DNA of 64,000 bases, from assembly GCF_000271665.2 (NCBI RefSeq), contig NZ_CP010978.1, forward strand, positions 3,688,501 through 3,752,500. Reading direction: 5' to 3'. The position numbers were made by a program, and so were the translations under genes. Shown here one piece after another: positions 35,686-46,828 of this stretch. This DNA comes from Pelosinus fermentans JBW45 (GTDB lineage: Bacteria > Bacillota > Negativicutes > DSM-13327). The notes under the pieces are model-generated. The model was not told the DNA's origin, made no database searches, and was given only the letters and a program-made list of their open reading frames with translations. Every line of letters starts with the position of its first letter. Positions within the stretch are counted from its first letter, which is position 1.

Positions 35686-37257
35686 TTATAAAGAGTAATT
35701 AGCAACTAATGCTTTTACTTCTGTTTCTTTCTCTTTTATAAATTCATCAAAACATATACACTTTGAATTTACTTTTAGGTTAGCTAAGTCCAGCAGAAGG
35801 TTTGCTATTTTTTCAGCAGGGATATCTCCATATACATCTCCAAAACTTGCCACACCAGGACCGACTTTTCCGTTAAAAGACATCGCATAAGTTGGAATTA
35901 CTCCATTTTCCGTACGGCCTCTTTTTCCAGTAAATCCAATTAACCCCTTTTGATGCTGTCCACAGGAATTATGACAGCCCGAGATAAATGCCCTTGGTAA
36001 TGCAGCCTTAATATCCTCTGGTGCATCCTTAAAAGTTTCCAGAATGCTGTCTAATAACTCATGAGAATTATTAAGTCCAAAATTACAAATCGTAGGTCCT
36101 ACGCATGCAACTGTATTTTCTATATTAAATATAGATGAAAATTCAGACGTTATCGCAAGTAATTTTTGCACGTCTTTTTCTTTTACATCTCTCACAAAAA
36201 GTCCTTGCGTTAAGGTTACACGTATTGATGTCTCATAATCTAAGTTTGTTAAAAAAGTCAATAATTCATTTAGATCATGGGTAGTAATTGTCGCTTTTCT
36301 AGGGTGAATATATACAGAATAATATCCTGCTTGTTGTTGTGGAAATATTACATTTTTATATTGCTTATCCCATGGAGATTGTATCTCCTGGGTAATTTGC
36401 AAGTTTTCTTCTGCAGAGTCAATATGAAGTGCTAAGTCCTGCCCGGATTTTTTTAATTCATCCAATTCATTTTTAAACATCTTAATAAACTCTTCTTCTC
36501 CTAATCTTAGAAGAACAAATCGCAATCTAGCCTTGTGCCTGTTCGTTCTATCGCCTTCTCTTGCGAAAACTTTTTTCATTGCTTCTACATAATATAATGC
36601 TTCTGTATCCACAATAAAATCTTCAAGCTTTAAGCCTACTTTAGCATTGCCACCAAGTCCACCAGCCCCATATACTTCAAAGCCTCTTTTGCCATCAACT
36701 ATTTTAGCAATAAACCCTATATCAGCTATGGTTGCATTCGCTGTATCTTCTAAACTATTTGAAAATGCTATTTTATATTTTCTTGGTAAATTAAGATTAA
36801 CAGGATCTGTCATCATGAAATTCGTAACAGCCTTAACATATGGAGTGACATCAAAAATCTCATCTTGTGCGACTCCGGAAAGAGGTGAACAGGCAACATT
36901 TCTTACACCATCACCACCCGCTCCTCGTGTAATGAGTCCGCATTTTAACAAGTCATCTAACACATTGCCTAAATCTCCAACTTTTACGGAATGAAGTTGA
37001 ATGTCCTGCCTTGTTGTAAAACGCATATCAACACCGTATTTCTCAGCGATCTTACTTAATCCCTGCAACTGATTTGCAGTTGTTACTCCACCAGCAATTC
37101 TGGGTCTTACCATATATGTGTCCTTAGGTCCTTCTTTATAAATTCCCATAATAGAACTAAAGGCTTTCAAATTTTCTAATTTGCCTTCGTGATATTGCTG
37201 TAGCTTTTCTTTAAAATTATCCACACTTTTTAAAATATCTTCTGTAATTGTTATCAT
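35686..37257 (-). CDS. Nitrite/sulfite reductase-type siroheme [4Fe-4S] protein
   Basis: A 523-residue protein with two ferredoxin-like half-domains and two siroheme domains. The cluster/siroheme cysteines are Cys385 and Cys391 (CVGPTIC, C-x5-C) and Cys428 and Cys432 (CHNSC, C-x3-C), the expected spacing. RGAGGDGVRNVACSPLSG and the early RPRIAGGVTTANQL segment match ferredoxin-dependent nitrite or sulfite reductases. It lacks an N-terminal ferredoxin. Sequence alone does not separate nitrite from sulfite as substrate. It is a single-gene unit with its own promoter and operator. Confidence 0.85.
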   Translation of the reverse strand: MITITEDILKSVDNFKEKLQQYHEGKLENLKAFSSIMGIYKEGPKDTYMVRPRIAGGVTTANQLQGLSKIAEKYGVDMRFTTRQDIQLHSVKVGDLGNVLDDLLKCGLITRGAGGDGVRNVACSPLSGVAQDEIFDVTPYVKAVTNFMMTDPVNLNLPRKYKIAFSNSLEDTANATIADIGFIAKIVDGKRGFEVYGAGGLGGNAKVGLKLEDFIVDTEALYYVEAMKKVFAREGDRTNRHKARLRFVLLRLGEEEFIKMFKNELDELKKSGQDLALHIDSAEENLQITQEIQSPWDKQYKNVIFPQQQAGYYSVYIHPRKATITTHDLNELLTFLTNLDYETSIRVTLTQGLFVRDVKEKDVQKLLAITSEFSSIFNIENTVACVGPTICNFGLNNSHELLDSILETFKDAPEDIKAALPRAFISGCHNSCGQHQKGLIGFTGKRGRTENGVIPTYAMSFNGKVGPGVASFGDVYGDIPAEKIANLLLDLANLKVNSKCICFDEFIKEKETEVKALVANYSL

Positions 37258-37336
37258 ATCTGATTACCTCTTTCCTAATAATAAATTCAGTCCTTCAGGT
37301 TGTATTGATCTCCCATACCGAATGTCACATGAGATG

Positions 37337-37365
37337 ATTATAACAACATCATATTGACAATTCAA
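37337..37365 (-). promoter_or_regulatory. Sigma-70-type promoter of the siroheme reductase gene
   Basis: The minus strand has TTGAAT, 17 bases, TATAAT, about 80 bases before the start codon. Confidence 0.6.
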
Positions 37366-37371
37366 GTTAAT

Positions 37372-37406
37372 TTGAGCTATGGTATATTTGGAGTACCATA
37401 ACTCAA
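37372..37406. promoter_or_regulatory. Inverted repeat next to the siroheme reductase promoter
   Basis: TTGAGCTATGGTA and TACCATAACTCAA are 13-base arms with one mismatch, nine bases apart, directly upstream of the -35 element. The position suits an activator binding site (LysR- or CRP-like). The regulator is not in the window. Confidence 0.6.
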
Positions 37407-37474
37407 AATTGACATAATTGACTACCCATTTAAAAAGAATACATACAAAAAATAATAAAATAGATCTTCATTAT

Positions 37475-37786
37475 TTATATCACGCAATACTTGCTTGCAG
37501 TACGATTAACCATATAGAGATGAAAAATCCGCAGAATAATGCATTCTGCGGATTTTTTCATCTCTATACTACCCTTGCTTGCCTCAGCAACCTTATTCCG
37601 CCAAGCGCGCTGGGCAGTAAAAGCACCAAAGGCCCAGCGCAGCAGCAGAGCCGCCAACACGCTGGAGGTAAGCGCATAGCCGCCGAAAACGGCGGCTAGA
37701 ATGCGCAATATGGTTTGGGTTGTTTTATCGGTGCCGGCTAAAAGTTCTCTTAGCCGTTTAAAAGCCTCAAGTGTTGTGGTATTCAT
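37475..37786 (-). pseudogene. DUF3649-like small membrane protein, probably decayed at its 3' end
   Basis: A 103-codon frame directly downstream of the TonB receptor. Residues 20-62 form a membrane segment with WAFGAFTAQRAW, reminiscent of DUF3649 proteins encoded beside siderophore receptors in Proteobacteria. The last 30 codons read through a perfect terminator-like hairpin (37517-37564), which real genes rarely do, so the natural C-terminus is probably lost. Local GC is much higher than in flanking genes, consistent with transfer. Family assignment is tentative. Confidence 0.5.
37517..37564 (-). terminator. Terminator of the TonB receptor transcript
   Basis: GAGATGAAAAATCCGCAGAA and its complement flank TAATGCA in a near-perfect hairpin with T-rich ends. 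It lies inside the 3' part of the frame at 37475-37786. Confidence 0.75.
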
Positions 37787-37801
37787 AGTTAAATACCTCG
37801 T

Positions 37802-40054
37802 TTATATCTGGAAGGTTGCCGATAATTTAAAGGTACGAGGGCCGCCCAAGGTGGCATAATTCTCGCTACTAAAACTACCTGCCCAGTAGTGTTTATCAAA
37901 TAAGTTTTCAACGCTGGCACGGTACGTGACCGGGACATTGTTGATGGTGGTTTTATAACGCGCGCTCAAATCATAGCGTACCCAGCTTGGGATTTTTGTG
38001 GTGTTTGCATTATTAATATATTGGGAACCGGTGTATACCGTCAGGAGAGACAGTGTTAAATCTTTTTTCCACGGCGTGTCCCATTCGACACCGACATTCA
38101 TTGTCCATTTGGGTACGCCAAATGGTGTATTGCCGTTATTTGCGGTTGTGCGTGAACGAACCAGTTCGCCATGTGTATAGGCAATTCCTCCTAAAAGACG
38201 AAGGTTTTTCGCTACGCTGCCGAAGGTATTCCATTCAATGCCGCGGTTTTTCTGTTTGCCGTCATAGGAATAAATATTATCAGTAGTCATATAGCTTGGC
38301 ATTTTGATTTGAAAAAAGGCCAGCGTATTGGCGAAATTTCCTTTGTCCCACTTGACGCCGATTTCTTGTTGTTTGGTTTTATACGGCGCCAGTACTTCAT
38401 TGGCGTTGTCATACGTTGTAGCAACCACAGTTCCAGGGGAAAGTGCTTCAATATAATTGGCGTAGAGTGAAACCGATTCTCCCCACGGTTTGACTATGAG
38501 GCCAACCATTGGTGTAGTGGCGTCGGCATCGTAAGTGGTGGTTGAGGTCGGTGTTCCGGTGGCGGCAGTATTGGAGTATTTATAGCTTGTCTGGTTCACA
38601 TTTTGCCGCCGTGCCCCCAACGTTAGCTGAACTTTATCTTCGTCAAAGGAAAGCGTGTCGGACAGAAGATAACTGGAAAGTTCAGTAACGAGTGTCTTAT
38701 TACCCTTAGCTGGCTGCGCCAGGCTATTATAGTAATCGGCAAGTGAGATTGGGTTATAAATATTCGTTGGATAATTACCGCTGCCTTGGTTATAAGCATT
38801 GGAATAATCCGTATCCTGGAAGCTTGCACCTAAAACAAGCTGATGCTTTACCGAACCTGTCTGGTAAGTACCGCGCAGTCCAAAATCGGATGAAGTGGTA
38901 TCGGTCCAGAAGTATTGCTTAAAGACATTCCGGGCGGTTGCCGTTCCGTCAGACTTGAGATTTAGAACATGATTGCCGTTGATGTAGCCGGTTGCGTTGG
39001 CTGATAATATACCGATATCGGCATAAGCGGTTAAATTGTCCTGGATGTCATATTCCCCCTTAAACAGGACACCATTATTCCGCGTCGTGCCTGACGTTCC
39101 CTTGTACACATTGGTTGATCCGTCCGGAGCTTTCACGTACCCATTGGCTAGAGAATACATGGAGGTAGCTCCATTGTCATGACTTTCCTGCGAACCGTAT
39201 GCATCCAAGGACAGTCGCCATTTGTCTTTTTGATAATCCACACCCAAAGCGCCCAGCACCCGTTCTTTGGACTGACCGTCGACTTCGGTGTCACCGTCTG
39301 CATAGACGCCGTTGAAACGAATGCCCCATTCTTTATTTTCGCCAAACCGGCGCCCAATATCAATATGGCCGCCCAATTTGGATGAGGAAGTATAGTCAGT
39401 GGTAAAAGTAGTGATGTCCTCCTCGCCGGCGCGTTTAGGCACCAGGTTGATGGCACCGCCCACCGAAGTGCTTACACCGCCGTAAAGAAAGGAACTGGGA
39501 CCCTTAAGTACTTCCACCCGTTCCAGAAATTCAACTGGAACATGGTATTGCGGCGCTAAACCCTGCAGACCATTAAAATAGAGATGCTGAAAATTTACTT
39601 CTAAACCGCGGATCATATAGTTTTCATTGCTATGACCGGTAGAGGTGGCGAAGCGGACGGACGGATCGTTGATGAGCACATCGTACAGCGTGTCGGCTTG
39701 CTTATCTTCGATAGTCTGGGCGGTATAGCTGGTAACGTTAAAGGGAGTGTCCATAAAATCCTTGTTGCCCAGTACGCCCAGGTTAGCCCCGCGGGCCACC
39801 TGACCTCCGGCGTAGGCAGGGGGAAGGGCCTGACTGCGATTGGCAGTAACTTCAACTCCTTCCAGTGTAAATTCACGCTGTCCGACGGTTGTTTCACTAG
39901 AAGCAGCTTGTTCTTCGGCGGCTTGTCCGGTAGCAGGAGCGGGTTCCTGTGTTTCTTCCGCCGCATAGGAAACTATCGGTGCATGCCAGACTAGACTACT
40001 GCCGATTAAGGCATATAGCAGGCTTTTTCTGGTACGGGACATTTTTTTTTTCAT
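37802..40054 (-). CDS. TonB-dependent siderophore receptor
   Basis: A 750-residue outer-membrane receptor. A signal peptide (to about residue 32, ending VSYAAEE), a plug domain (TPFNVTSYTAQTIEDKQADTL split near 100-120; VEVLKGPSSFLYG near 180, GGAINLVPKRA) and a 22-strand barrel ending in the expected aromatic-type terminus ATFQI are visible; ENLFDKHYW is typical of ferrichrome/pyoverdine-class receptors. The start ATG 40054 has AAGGAG. It shows the organism has an outer membrane. No TonB, ExbB or ABC genes accompany it, so it relies on components elsewhere. GC-richer codon use suggests horizontal origin. Confidence 0.92.
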   Translation of the reverse strand: MKKKMSRTRKSLLYALIGSSLVWHAPIVSYAAEETQEPAPATGQAAEEQAASSETTVGQREFTLEGVEVTANRSQALPPAYAGGQVARGANLGVLGNKDFMDTPFNVTSYTAQTIEDKQADTLYDVLINDPSVRFATSTGHSNENYMIRGLEVNFQHLYFNGLQGLAPQYHVPVEFLERVEVLKGPSSFLYGGVSTSVGGAINLVPKRAGEEDITTFTTDYTSSSKLGGHIDIGRRFGENKEWGIRFNGVYADGDTEVDGQSKERVLGALGVDYQKDKWRLSLDAYGSQESHDNGATSMYSLANGYVKAPDGSTNVYKGTSGTTRNNGVLFKGEYDIQDNLTAYADIGILSANATGYINGNHVLNLKSDGTATARNVFKQYFWTDTTSSDFGLRGTYQTGSVKHQLVLGASFQDTDYSNAYNQGSGNYPTNIYNPISLADYYNSLAQPAKGNKTLVTELSSYLLSDTLSFDEDKVQLTLGARRQNVNQTSYKYSNTAATGTPTSTTTYDADATTPMVGLIVKPWGESVSLYANYIEALSPGTVVATTYDNANEVLAPYKTKQQEIGVKWDKGNFANTLAFFQIKMPSYMTTDNIYSYDGKQKNRGIEWNTFGSVAKNLRLLGGIAYTHGELVRSRTTANNGNTPFGVPKWTMNVGVEWDTPWKKDLTLSLLTVYTGSQYINNANTTKIPSWVRYDLSARYKTTINNVPVTYRASVENLFDKHYWAGSFSSENYATLGGPRTFKLSATFQI

Positions 40055-40105
40055 ATTCTTCGACTCCTTTACGTGCACTTTACTCTAGGTGGACATGGTA
40101 TGTTA

Positions 40106-40151
40106 ATTATAATTGCTAAGCATCTAATCTAAATGAGGATTAATCTCAATG
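40106..40151 (-). promoter_or_regulatory. Candidate promoter and AraC-type operator of the TonB receptor
   Basis: A -10 TATAAT (40106-40111) on the minus strand has no good -35. Instead, direct repeats TAATCTAAATG and TAATCTCAATG (40125-40135 and 40141-40151, 16-base period) cover the -35 region. That is the arrangement expected for activation by a PchR/YbtA-like AraC regulator, which is encoded divergently next to it. Confidence 0.5.
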
Positions 40152-40289
40152 CTTATTAAACAGAATAACAAGTACAAGTGCAGGAGTAAATGGATATATT
40201 TCCAAGAAATCCTGGATTTTTTCCAAATAAATTAAATAATGCCCCATTCTCCTGATAAAATTTCTCTAATTAATAGGTTAGATAAATCA

Positions 40290-40335
40290 TTGACAATCGC
40301 TGGATGAAAAAGTTATAATTGATAATCGATATCAA
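40290..40335 (+). promoter_or_regulatory. Promoter with overlapping Fur-type box before the AraC regulator
   Basis: TTGACA (40290), 18 bases, TATAAT (40314) form a good promoter. TTGATAATCGATATCAA (40319-40335) is a palindrome resembling the Fur box and overlaps the -10/start region, so iron would repress the regulator. The remainder of 40055-40383 holds no gene. Confidence 0.65.
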
Positions 40336-40383
40336 TTATAACACAGAACTAATTATCTTTCTAGGAAAAAGGGAGGCAACTAA

Positions 40384-41217
40384 ATGAATGTAAATATTAA
40401 TGAACTGGCCCATTATTATGCCACAATCAATATTAGTATTATTGATGTCGCCAGAACTGTCGTGCCTCCTGGCGGAAGATGTTTTGGCCGATATACTCCC
40501 CCGTTTTCAGGAATTGTTTTTCCATTACGCGGGCGGGCGCGGATGTTCTTTAACGGTGTTCCTTATGAAATGGAATACGGAAAAGTCTTTCATGCCGGTC
40601 CAAATATGTCATTAGATAAAGAGGTGCAGGGACGATCCGAATGGGCTTTTATGGTCATACATTATCAGACTGATGATAATGCAGCTGATTCCTTTCCTTA
40701 TGCGTTGGCCCATTTTGAACTGGAGGCTGGTTATAATACGCGTATCAATGACTTGCTGCATCGACTGTATAATAGCTGCACAACTCCAGGCAAACTGCCG
40801 GGATTGCGAGCTAAATCATTATTTTTCAGTATTATGGATGAGATTCTAACCAGTGCTGGCAACCGGCACAACGAAGGCGGACAGGAAATCGTAGAACAGG
40901 CCATGGAATACATCCATAGCCATTATATGGAATCTCTTAGTGTGCCAATGCTGGCTGGGTAATATGCTCTGAACAGCAAACAACTTGCCTATTTATTTCA
41001 AAAACATACAGGCATGGGACCAAATGAATATTTGATTGAATACCGGGTACGCCGCGCCAAAGAACTATTATGTACTACAGCTTGCTCAATAGCAGAAATT
41101 TCAGCTTGCGTAGGCTATTCTGATCCTTACTATTTCAGTAAGCTTTTTAAGAAACGTACAGGTTTCTGCCCCAGTATGCTGCCAAAGTTGTCTAACAAAA
41201 AAAACAGATTAATATAA
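40384..41217 (+). pseudogene. AraC-family siderophore-uptake regulator (PchR-like), interrupted by an in-frame stop
   Basis: Codons 1-192 encode the N-terminal ligand part; TAA at 40960-40962 then interrupts helix one of the DNA-binding domain (LAG-stop-YALNSKQLAYLFQKHTG). The same frame continues to 41217 with the rest of the HTH region (VRRAKELL, SIAEISACVGYSDPYYFSKLFKKRTG). A single base change would restore a 277-residue PchR-type regulator. The truncated product lacks DNA-binding ability; a restart at ATG 41014 would give only 67 residues. Divergent from the TonB receptor, it was presumably its activator. Confidence 0.8.
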
Positions 41218-41253
41218 GATGTTGTATCTCTTTTTCCATATTCTTTCTAAAAA

Positions 41254-41291
41254 AATGGCATCACTAGACAAAGTTGTCTAGTGATGCCATT
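41254..41291 (-). terminator. Terminator of the chemoreceptor gene
   Basis: AATGGCATCACTAGACAA and its perfect complement form a hairpin followed by T's on the minus strand. Confidence 0.82.
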
Positions 41292-41307
41292 ACGCACTTT
41301 CATTTAG

Positions 41308-42996
41308 TTATAACTTAAACTTACTGATAATCTCATTGAGTTCTTCTGCCATTTTTGCTAAAGATTCAGCATTATGATTGATCTCATGCATACTGGCACT
41401 TTGTTCTTCAGATGCAGCGGCTACCGTTTGTGCACTTGCTGCAGTTTCTTCTGCAACACCGCTGATATTTTGGACATTCCCTACCATTGTTTGGGTTCCC
41501 TTTGCTGTTTCTTCAATTGTATGCGTTATTTGAGCAACTACAATTTTCACCTTATCAAGCTTATCAATAATAACTTCAAACCCTTTTTGAGTATTGAATG
41601 TTACTTGTTTTCCTGCTTCCACCTCATGGTTTCCTTGACTTACATGTAGGACAGCATAGTCAATGTCCTCCGTCATTTTATTAATAATTTCAGCGATATG
41701 GCGTGTTGCCTCAGCACTTTGTTCCGCCAGCTTCCGAACCTCTTCTGCGACTACTGCAAAACCTCTTCCTGCTTCACCAGCGCGAGCAGCTTCAATAGCA
41801 GCATTCAACGCTAATAGGTTGGTTTGACCTGCAATGCTTTGAATGACTGTAACGATTTCTCGAATGTTTTCAGACCCTTTTGCCAAGGAATTTGCCGCCT
41901 CTGTAATACTGATCATTGATTTTGCAACAGTTTCATTCTGCGTAACGATCTGAGTCAGTAAATTCATCCCTTGGCTTGCCTCTTCAACAGCATTTTGAGT
42001 ATTTGCATTCACTTCATAGGCATTCGAGTTCATTTCCTCAGTACTTGCAGAAAGTTCCTGAATCGTAGCTGACATCTCTGTTATATTCGTAGTATTCTGG
42101 GCTGACCCACTCGCAACTTCCGCTATCGTATTGGAAACAATTTCTGCTGCACGTAACTGTTCTTCTACTGTTGCACTTAATTCTTGACTAGATGCTGCCA
42201 AGGATTCAGAGTTTTGGCGTATTTGTCCCACTAGCGAACGCAGAGCATTCTTCATTTGAGACATTGCAGTAACCATATCACCTATCTCATCATTAACAGC
42301 AGCGTGTTGCTCAGCAGTTGTTAAATCGAAATGACTGATTGCGTCCATTTCATTCCGAACACGACGCAAGCGTTTCGCCATATACCTACTGTACCAGTAT
42401 GCTAAACTACAAACGAAGAGTATAATAAGCATACTTAAAATTCCAACCAAACTCTTGGTATCTTTTTGTTCCTGCATAAGTTTAACCGTTGATTGCGTTA
42501 AATATTTTTCTTCTAAATCAAAGGTTTTATCAAATTGCAGGTCTATCTGCTGTGATAAATTTCTCCCTTCCGCAAGCAACGTATTGAAGGAAGGGCTGTT
42601 AGCTTTTTTTGCATCCATAAGCTGTCCCATTTTAAGACTATAGTCATCCATCATCTTTTCTAGTTTAACAGCTTCTGTTTTCACTTCTGGATTTTCCACA
42701 CCAGATACAAATACCTTTAAATCTTTTGCGCTATTCTCAAATTCTTTTCTGGAATTTTGTTCATAACTGCTAATCGAGTAGGCCATAAAGCCTCGCAATT
42801 CAGCAATACCAGTATGCATTCCATCCTGTGCCTTGGTGAGTAAGAGCATATTTGCGGAAGTATGTGTAATTAAATTTTCATATGTATCACTTGCTGTCGA
42901 ATACTGATATGCTGTATATCCAAGCAGTATAAGCAGAAAGAAAATAGAAGTGAGAAACATACCTCCTAATTGTGCAACAATAGGTATTCTACGCAT
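41308..42996 (-). CDS. Methyl-accepting chemotaxis protein
   Basis: A 562-residue transmembrane chemoreceptor. A first membrane segment (about 11-32), a roughly 150-residue periplasmic four-helix-bundle domain, a second membrane segment (about 183-203), HAMP (205-258) and a cytoplasmic signalling domain follow in order; the hairpin tip [32 protein letters not shown] is split by the usual residues near 395-425. The ligand is unknown. It is a single gene with no chemotaxis genes beside it. Confidence 0.92.
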   Translation of the reverse strand: MRRIPIVAQLGGMFLTSIFFLLILLGYTAYQYSTASDTYENLITHTSANMLLLTKAQDGMHTGIAELRGFMAYSISSYEQNSRKEFENSAKDLKVFVSGVENPEVKTEAVKLEKMMDDYSLKMGQLMDAKKANSPSFNTLLAEGRNLSQQIDLQFDKTFDLEEKYLTQSTVKLMQEQKDTKSLVGILSMLIILFVCSLAYWYSRYMAKRLRRVRNEMDAISHFDLTTAEQHAAVNDEIGDMVTAMSQMKNALRSLVGQIRQNSESLAASSQELSATVEEQLRAAEIVSNTIAEVASGSAQNTTNITEMSATIQELSASTEEMNSNAYEVNANTQNAVEEASQGMNLLTQIVTQNETVAKSMISITEAANSLAKGSENIREIVTVIQSIAGQTNLLALNAAIEAARAGEAGRGFAVVAEEVRKLAEQSAEATRHIAEIINKMTEDIDYAVLHVSQGNHEVEAGKQVTFNTQKGFEVIIDKLDKVKIVVAQITHTIEETAKGTQTMVGNVQNISGVAEETAASAQTVAAASEEQSASMHEINHNAESLAKMAEELNEIISKFKL

Positions 42997-43062
42997 AAAA
43001 TAACTCCTTTACATTTTAATTGTTAAGACGGCTGCATAAACTCGTTTATCGCATCTCCTTCC

Positions 43063-43112
43063 ATAAAAAAAACCAGATTGTTACATGAATTGTAATTCAT
43101 ATAGCAACCTGG
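43063..43112 (-). terminator. Terminator in the gap between FRG and chemoreceptor genes
   Basis: CCAGGTTGCTATATGAAT and ATTCATGTAACAATCTGG form a long imperfect hairpin followed by eight T's on the minus strand. It would end transcription from the FRG gene about 245 bases past its stop. The rest of 42997-43354 holds no supported gene; GCGTCCTTA near 43150 recalls the flank of the dispersed repeats. Confidence 0.65.
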
Positions 43113-43354
43113 CAGACATAGATATAAAATCGTTAGTCCCATAGCTTTGCGTCCTTAACTTTCGCTAAGTTTGCCGAACATTAAATGGTATTAAATTTAT
43201 GTATTAATAATTCTCCTTAAACTTCCAAAATCCTCTAAATTAAGACAAATATTTCGCCTTGTTATTACACTCAAAATCGAGTAGAGGAAGGCCATGTGCC
43301 TGTTCTTGTATTCGATAAAATCGATTAACAGCGAGAATCCACTTAAGAAGTTCA

Positions 43355-44236
43355 TTATTCGCTTTTTGGATGCAGATTTAAATATCTGCATTTGTTAATC
43401 CAATCCTTAACAGCTTTTGCTGCTCCATCAAATCCAGAGAATAAGGTCGAGGCTGAAACTCCATATAGTTCGCACAAATCAAGAACTTTTGCAGCATATT
43501 TTACAGGTAATGTTATCTTCCATAAAGGTGTATTGGGGAAGGATGCAAACTCATCTTCAAGAGGTTTTTGGGGAAATGGCTGTCCTCTGCCTATTGGTTG
43601 CTTTAACACCGTAAACAAGCCCGATTGAGCCGCAAGATTGCTGCTAGTAGACCCTGGAACTTTAATTATATTTATATTTTTGTATGAATGAATCTTTTCT
43701 ACATTCAATGCCCATACTGCAATTTTAGTATTATTCTCCTCAATATCACGCTTTGCTAACGCGGTGGATGCGGCAAAATATGCTGCAACATAAGAACGTT
43801 TAGACCAATCGAGAAGATGAGTAGGCACACCATGATGCTGAGCTAAAGCCATTAGCTCTATTAATTCTTCATTTGGCCACTCAGATGGATTAATATAATA
43901 TTTATCTGCTGGATAGGTTCGTGGATCCAAATTTTCACGAAGTTCAGCAGAGTCATTAACAATTTTAAGACCAAGTAAATCACATTGTGTTACAAATTGT
44001 TCTAAGATAGCTCTTTCAGAGAAAATTTGTTCATCTGCAGTCATTTCTCTTTGTCCAAATATTATTTTAGAGGGACTATTTTTTCGTAGTATGGAGGGTA
44101 TGAGATGCCAACTCGCATCCCTCTGTCCACGATAAATAAATTGGCTCGGCTTATCTCCTAGAGTTTTTTGAGGCGATAATATATCCCAAAATTCATCAAC
44201 AGTATTAGCTTCTATAAGATTAAATTTGTTAAACAT
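43355..44236 (-). CDS. FRG-domain protein
   Basis: A 293-residue soluble protein. FIYRGQRDASWHLIPSILR (from about residue 33) and LMALAQHHGVPTHLLDWS, with YVAAYFA, are the hallmarks of the FRG domain, named for its conserved F/Y-R-G. The domain's biochemical role is not established to my knowledge; proteins with it often sit in accessory or defence-related DNA. The start ATG 44236 follows AGGAGG. Neighbours are a chemoreceptor and decayed sequence, which gives no functional link. Confidence 0.82.
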   Translation of the reverse strand: MFNKFNLIEANTVDEFWDILSPQKTLGDKPSQFIYRGQRDASWHLIPSILRKNSPSKIIFGQREMTADEQIFSERAILEQFVTQCDLLGLKIVNDSAELRENLDPRTYPADKYYINPSEWPNEELIELMALAQHHGVPTHLLDWSKRSYVAAYFAASTALAKRDIEENNTKIAVWALNVEKIHSYKNINIIKVPGSTSSNLAAQSGLFTVLKQPIGRGQPFPQKPLEDEFASFPNTPLWKITLPVKYAAKVLDLCELYGVSASTLFSGFDGAAKAVKDWINKCRYLNLHPKSE

Positions 44237-44500
44237 AAATCCTCCTATTGTAGAACGAATACCTACTTTACACGCTGCTTAACAATAATACTCATTTAAC
44301 ATTCTGCTCAATTTTAATCCATTACTATTCATTTCCTGTTTTTTGTTAGTTCCGCCTTTTTATAAAAAGACAGACCTACTCCACTACTTAATGGATAGAC
44401 TGTCTCTTACATGAAAAGCATATAATTCATAAATATGTATCACTAGGCAACACTCTCCAGAAAAAGCGAGGTCAATTATACAGTTATTAATATTCTCGTT

Positions 44501-44650
44501 TTAAATACCAAATTGATCAGTCTCAATCCACTCCATACTTAGAAGAGACCAGAAATCAGTTGCGAGTTTATTCAAAACGTAATCATATGGCAGCCAACCA
44601 TAACCTTGATCCCCCCAAGTGATTCCCCAAGAATTACGAATTTTTAACAT
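44501..44650 (-). pseudogene. C-terminal remnant of a papain-family (C1) cysteine peptidase
   Basis: A 49-codon frame reads IRNSWGITWGDQGYGWLPY, then DFWSLLSMEW. NSWG-x-x-WG-x-x-GY is the C-terminal signature of C1 peptidases, containing the catalytic asparagine. A stop codon directly precedes the ATG, and no catalytic Cys or His region is found upstream, so only the last part survives. No ribosome-binding site is evident. Confidence 0.75.
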
Positions 44651-44826
44651 TTAAAAAATAATTAATCCAATATATTTAGAAGAAATGAAGAATTCCTCAA
44701 CCAACAAGAAATTAGCTGATTGAGCATTTTACCTTTTTAAAAAAGCCGCTAGTGGCATATTGCAAATCATAGGCACATTCACCGCGATTTCCTTCTTCCT
44801 GGGCAATTTTGTGCGTAGATACTCTC
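44651..44826. other. Gene-free stretch before the collagen-like gene
   Basis: With the area from 44237 this gap contains only the peptidase remnant and hairpins. An imperfect hairpin lies near 44368-44412. On the minus strand, 44715-44815 reads as coding-like (AQEEGNRGECAYDLQYATSG) without a usable start, possibly another gene remnant. Nothing more is recognised. Confidence 0.4.
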
Positions 44827-46637
<1,811 letters not shown>

Positions 46638-46697
46638 AATAGTTTAGTAGTGTAATCAATACAACTATCTAGATAATATGCAACTGATTATCATAGG

Positions 46698-46736
46698 AAA
46701 TCAGGCTCCTGACTCCGGTCGGGGGCCTATTTCCCT
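46698..46736 (+). terminator. Probable terminator of the collagen-like gene
   Basis: GGAAATCAGGCTCCTGAC and GTCGGGGGCCTATTTCC form an imperfect GC-rich hairpin 60 bases past the stop. The T-run is weak. Confidence 0.5.
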
Positions 46737-46828
46737 TCCAGAAAAGCAAAGGCATAAGCCGCTAAACTGCAAGTAAGTAACTAACTGTCCTAACGTCACC
46801 GCTGCGGCTACAATAAAACTGTTACAAA

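Noticed and set aside
43197-43391. A 64-codon frame overlapping the end of the FRG gene
   Set aside because: No ribosome-binding site, no recognisable domain, and it overlaps a well-supported gene in another frame.
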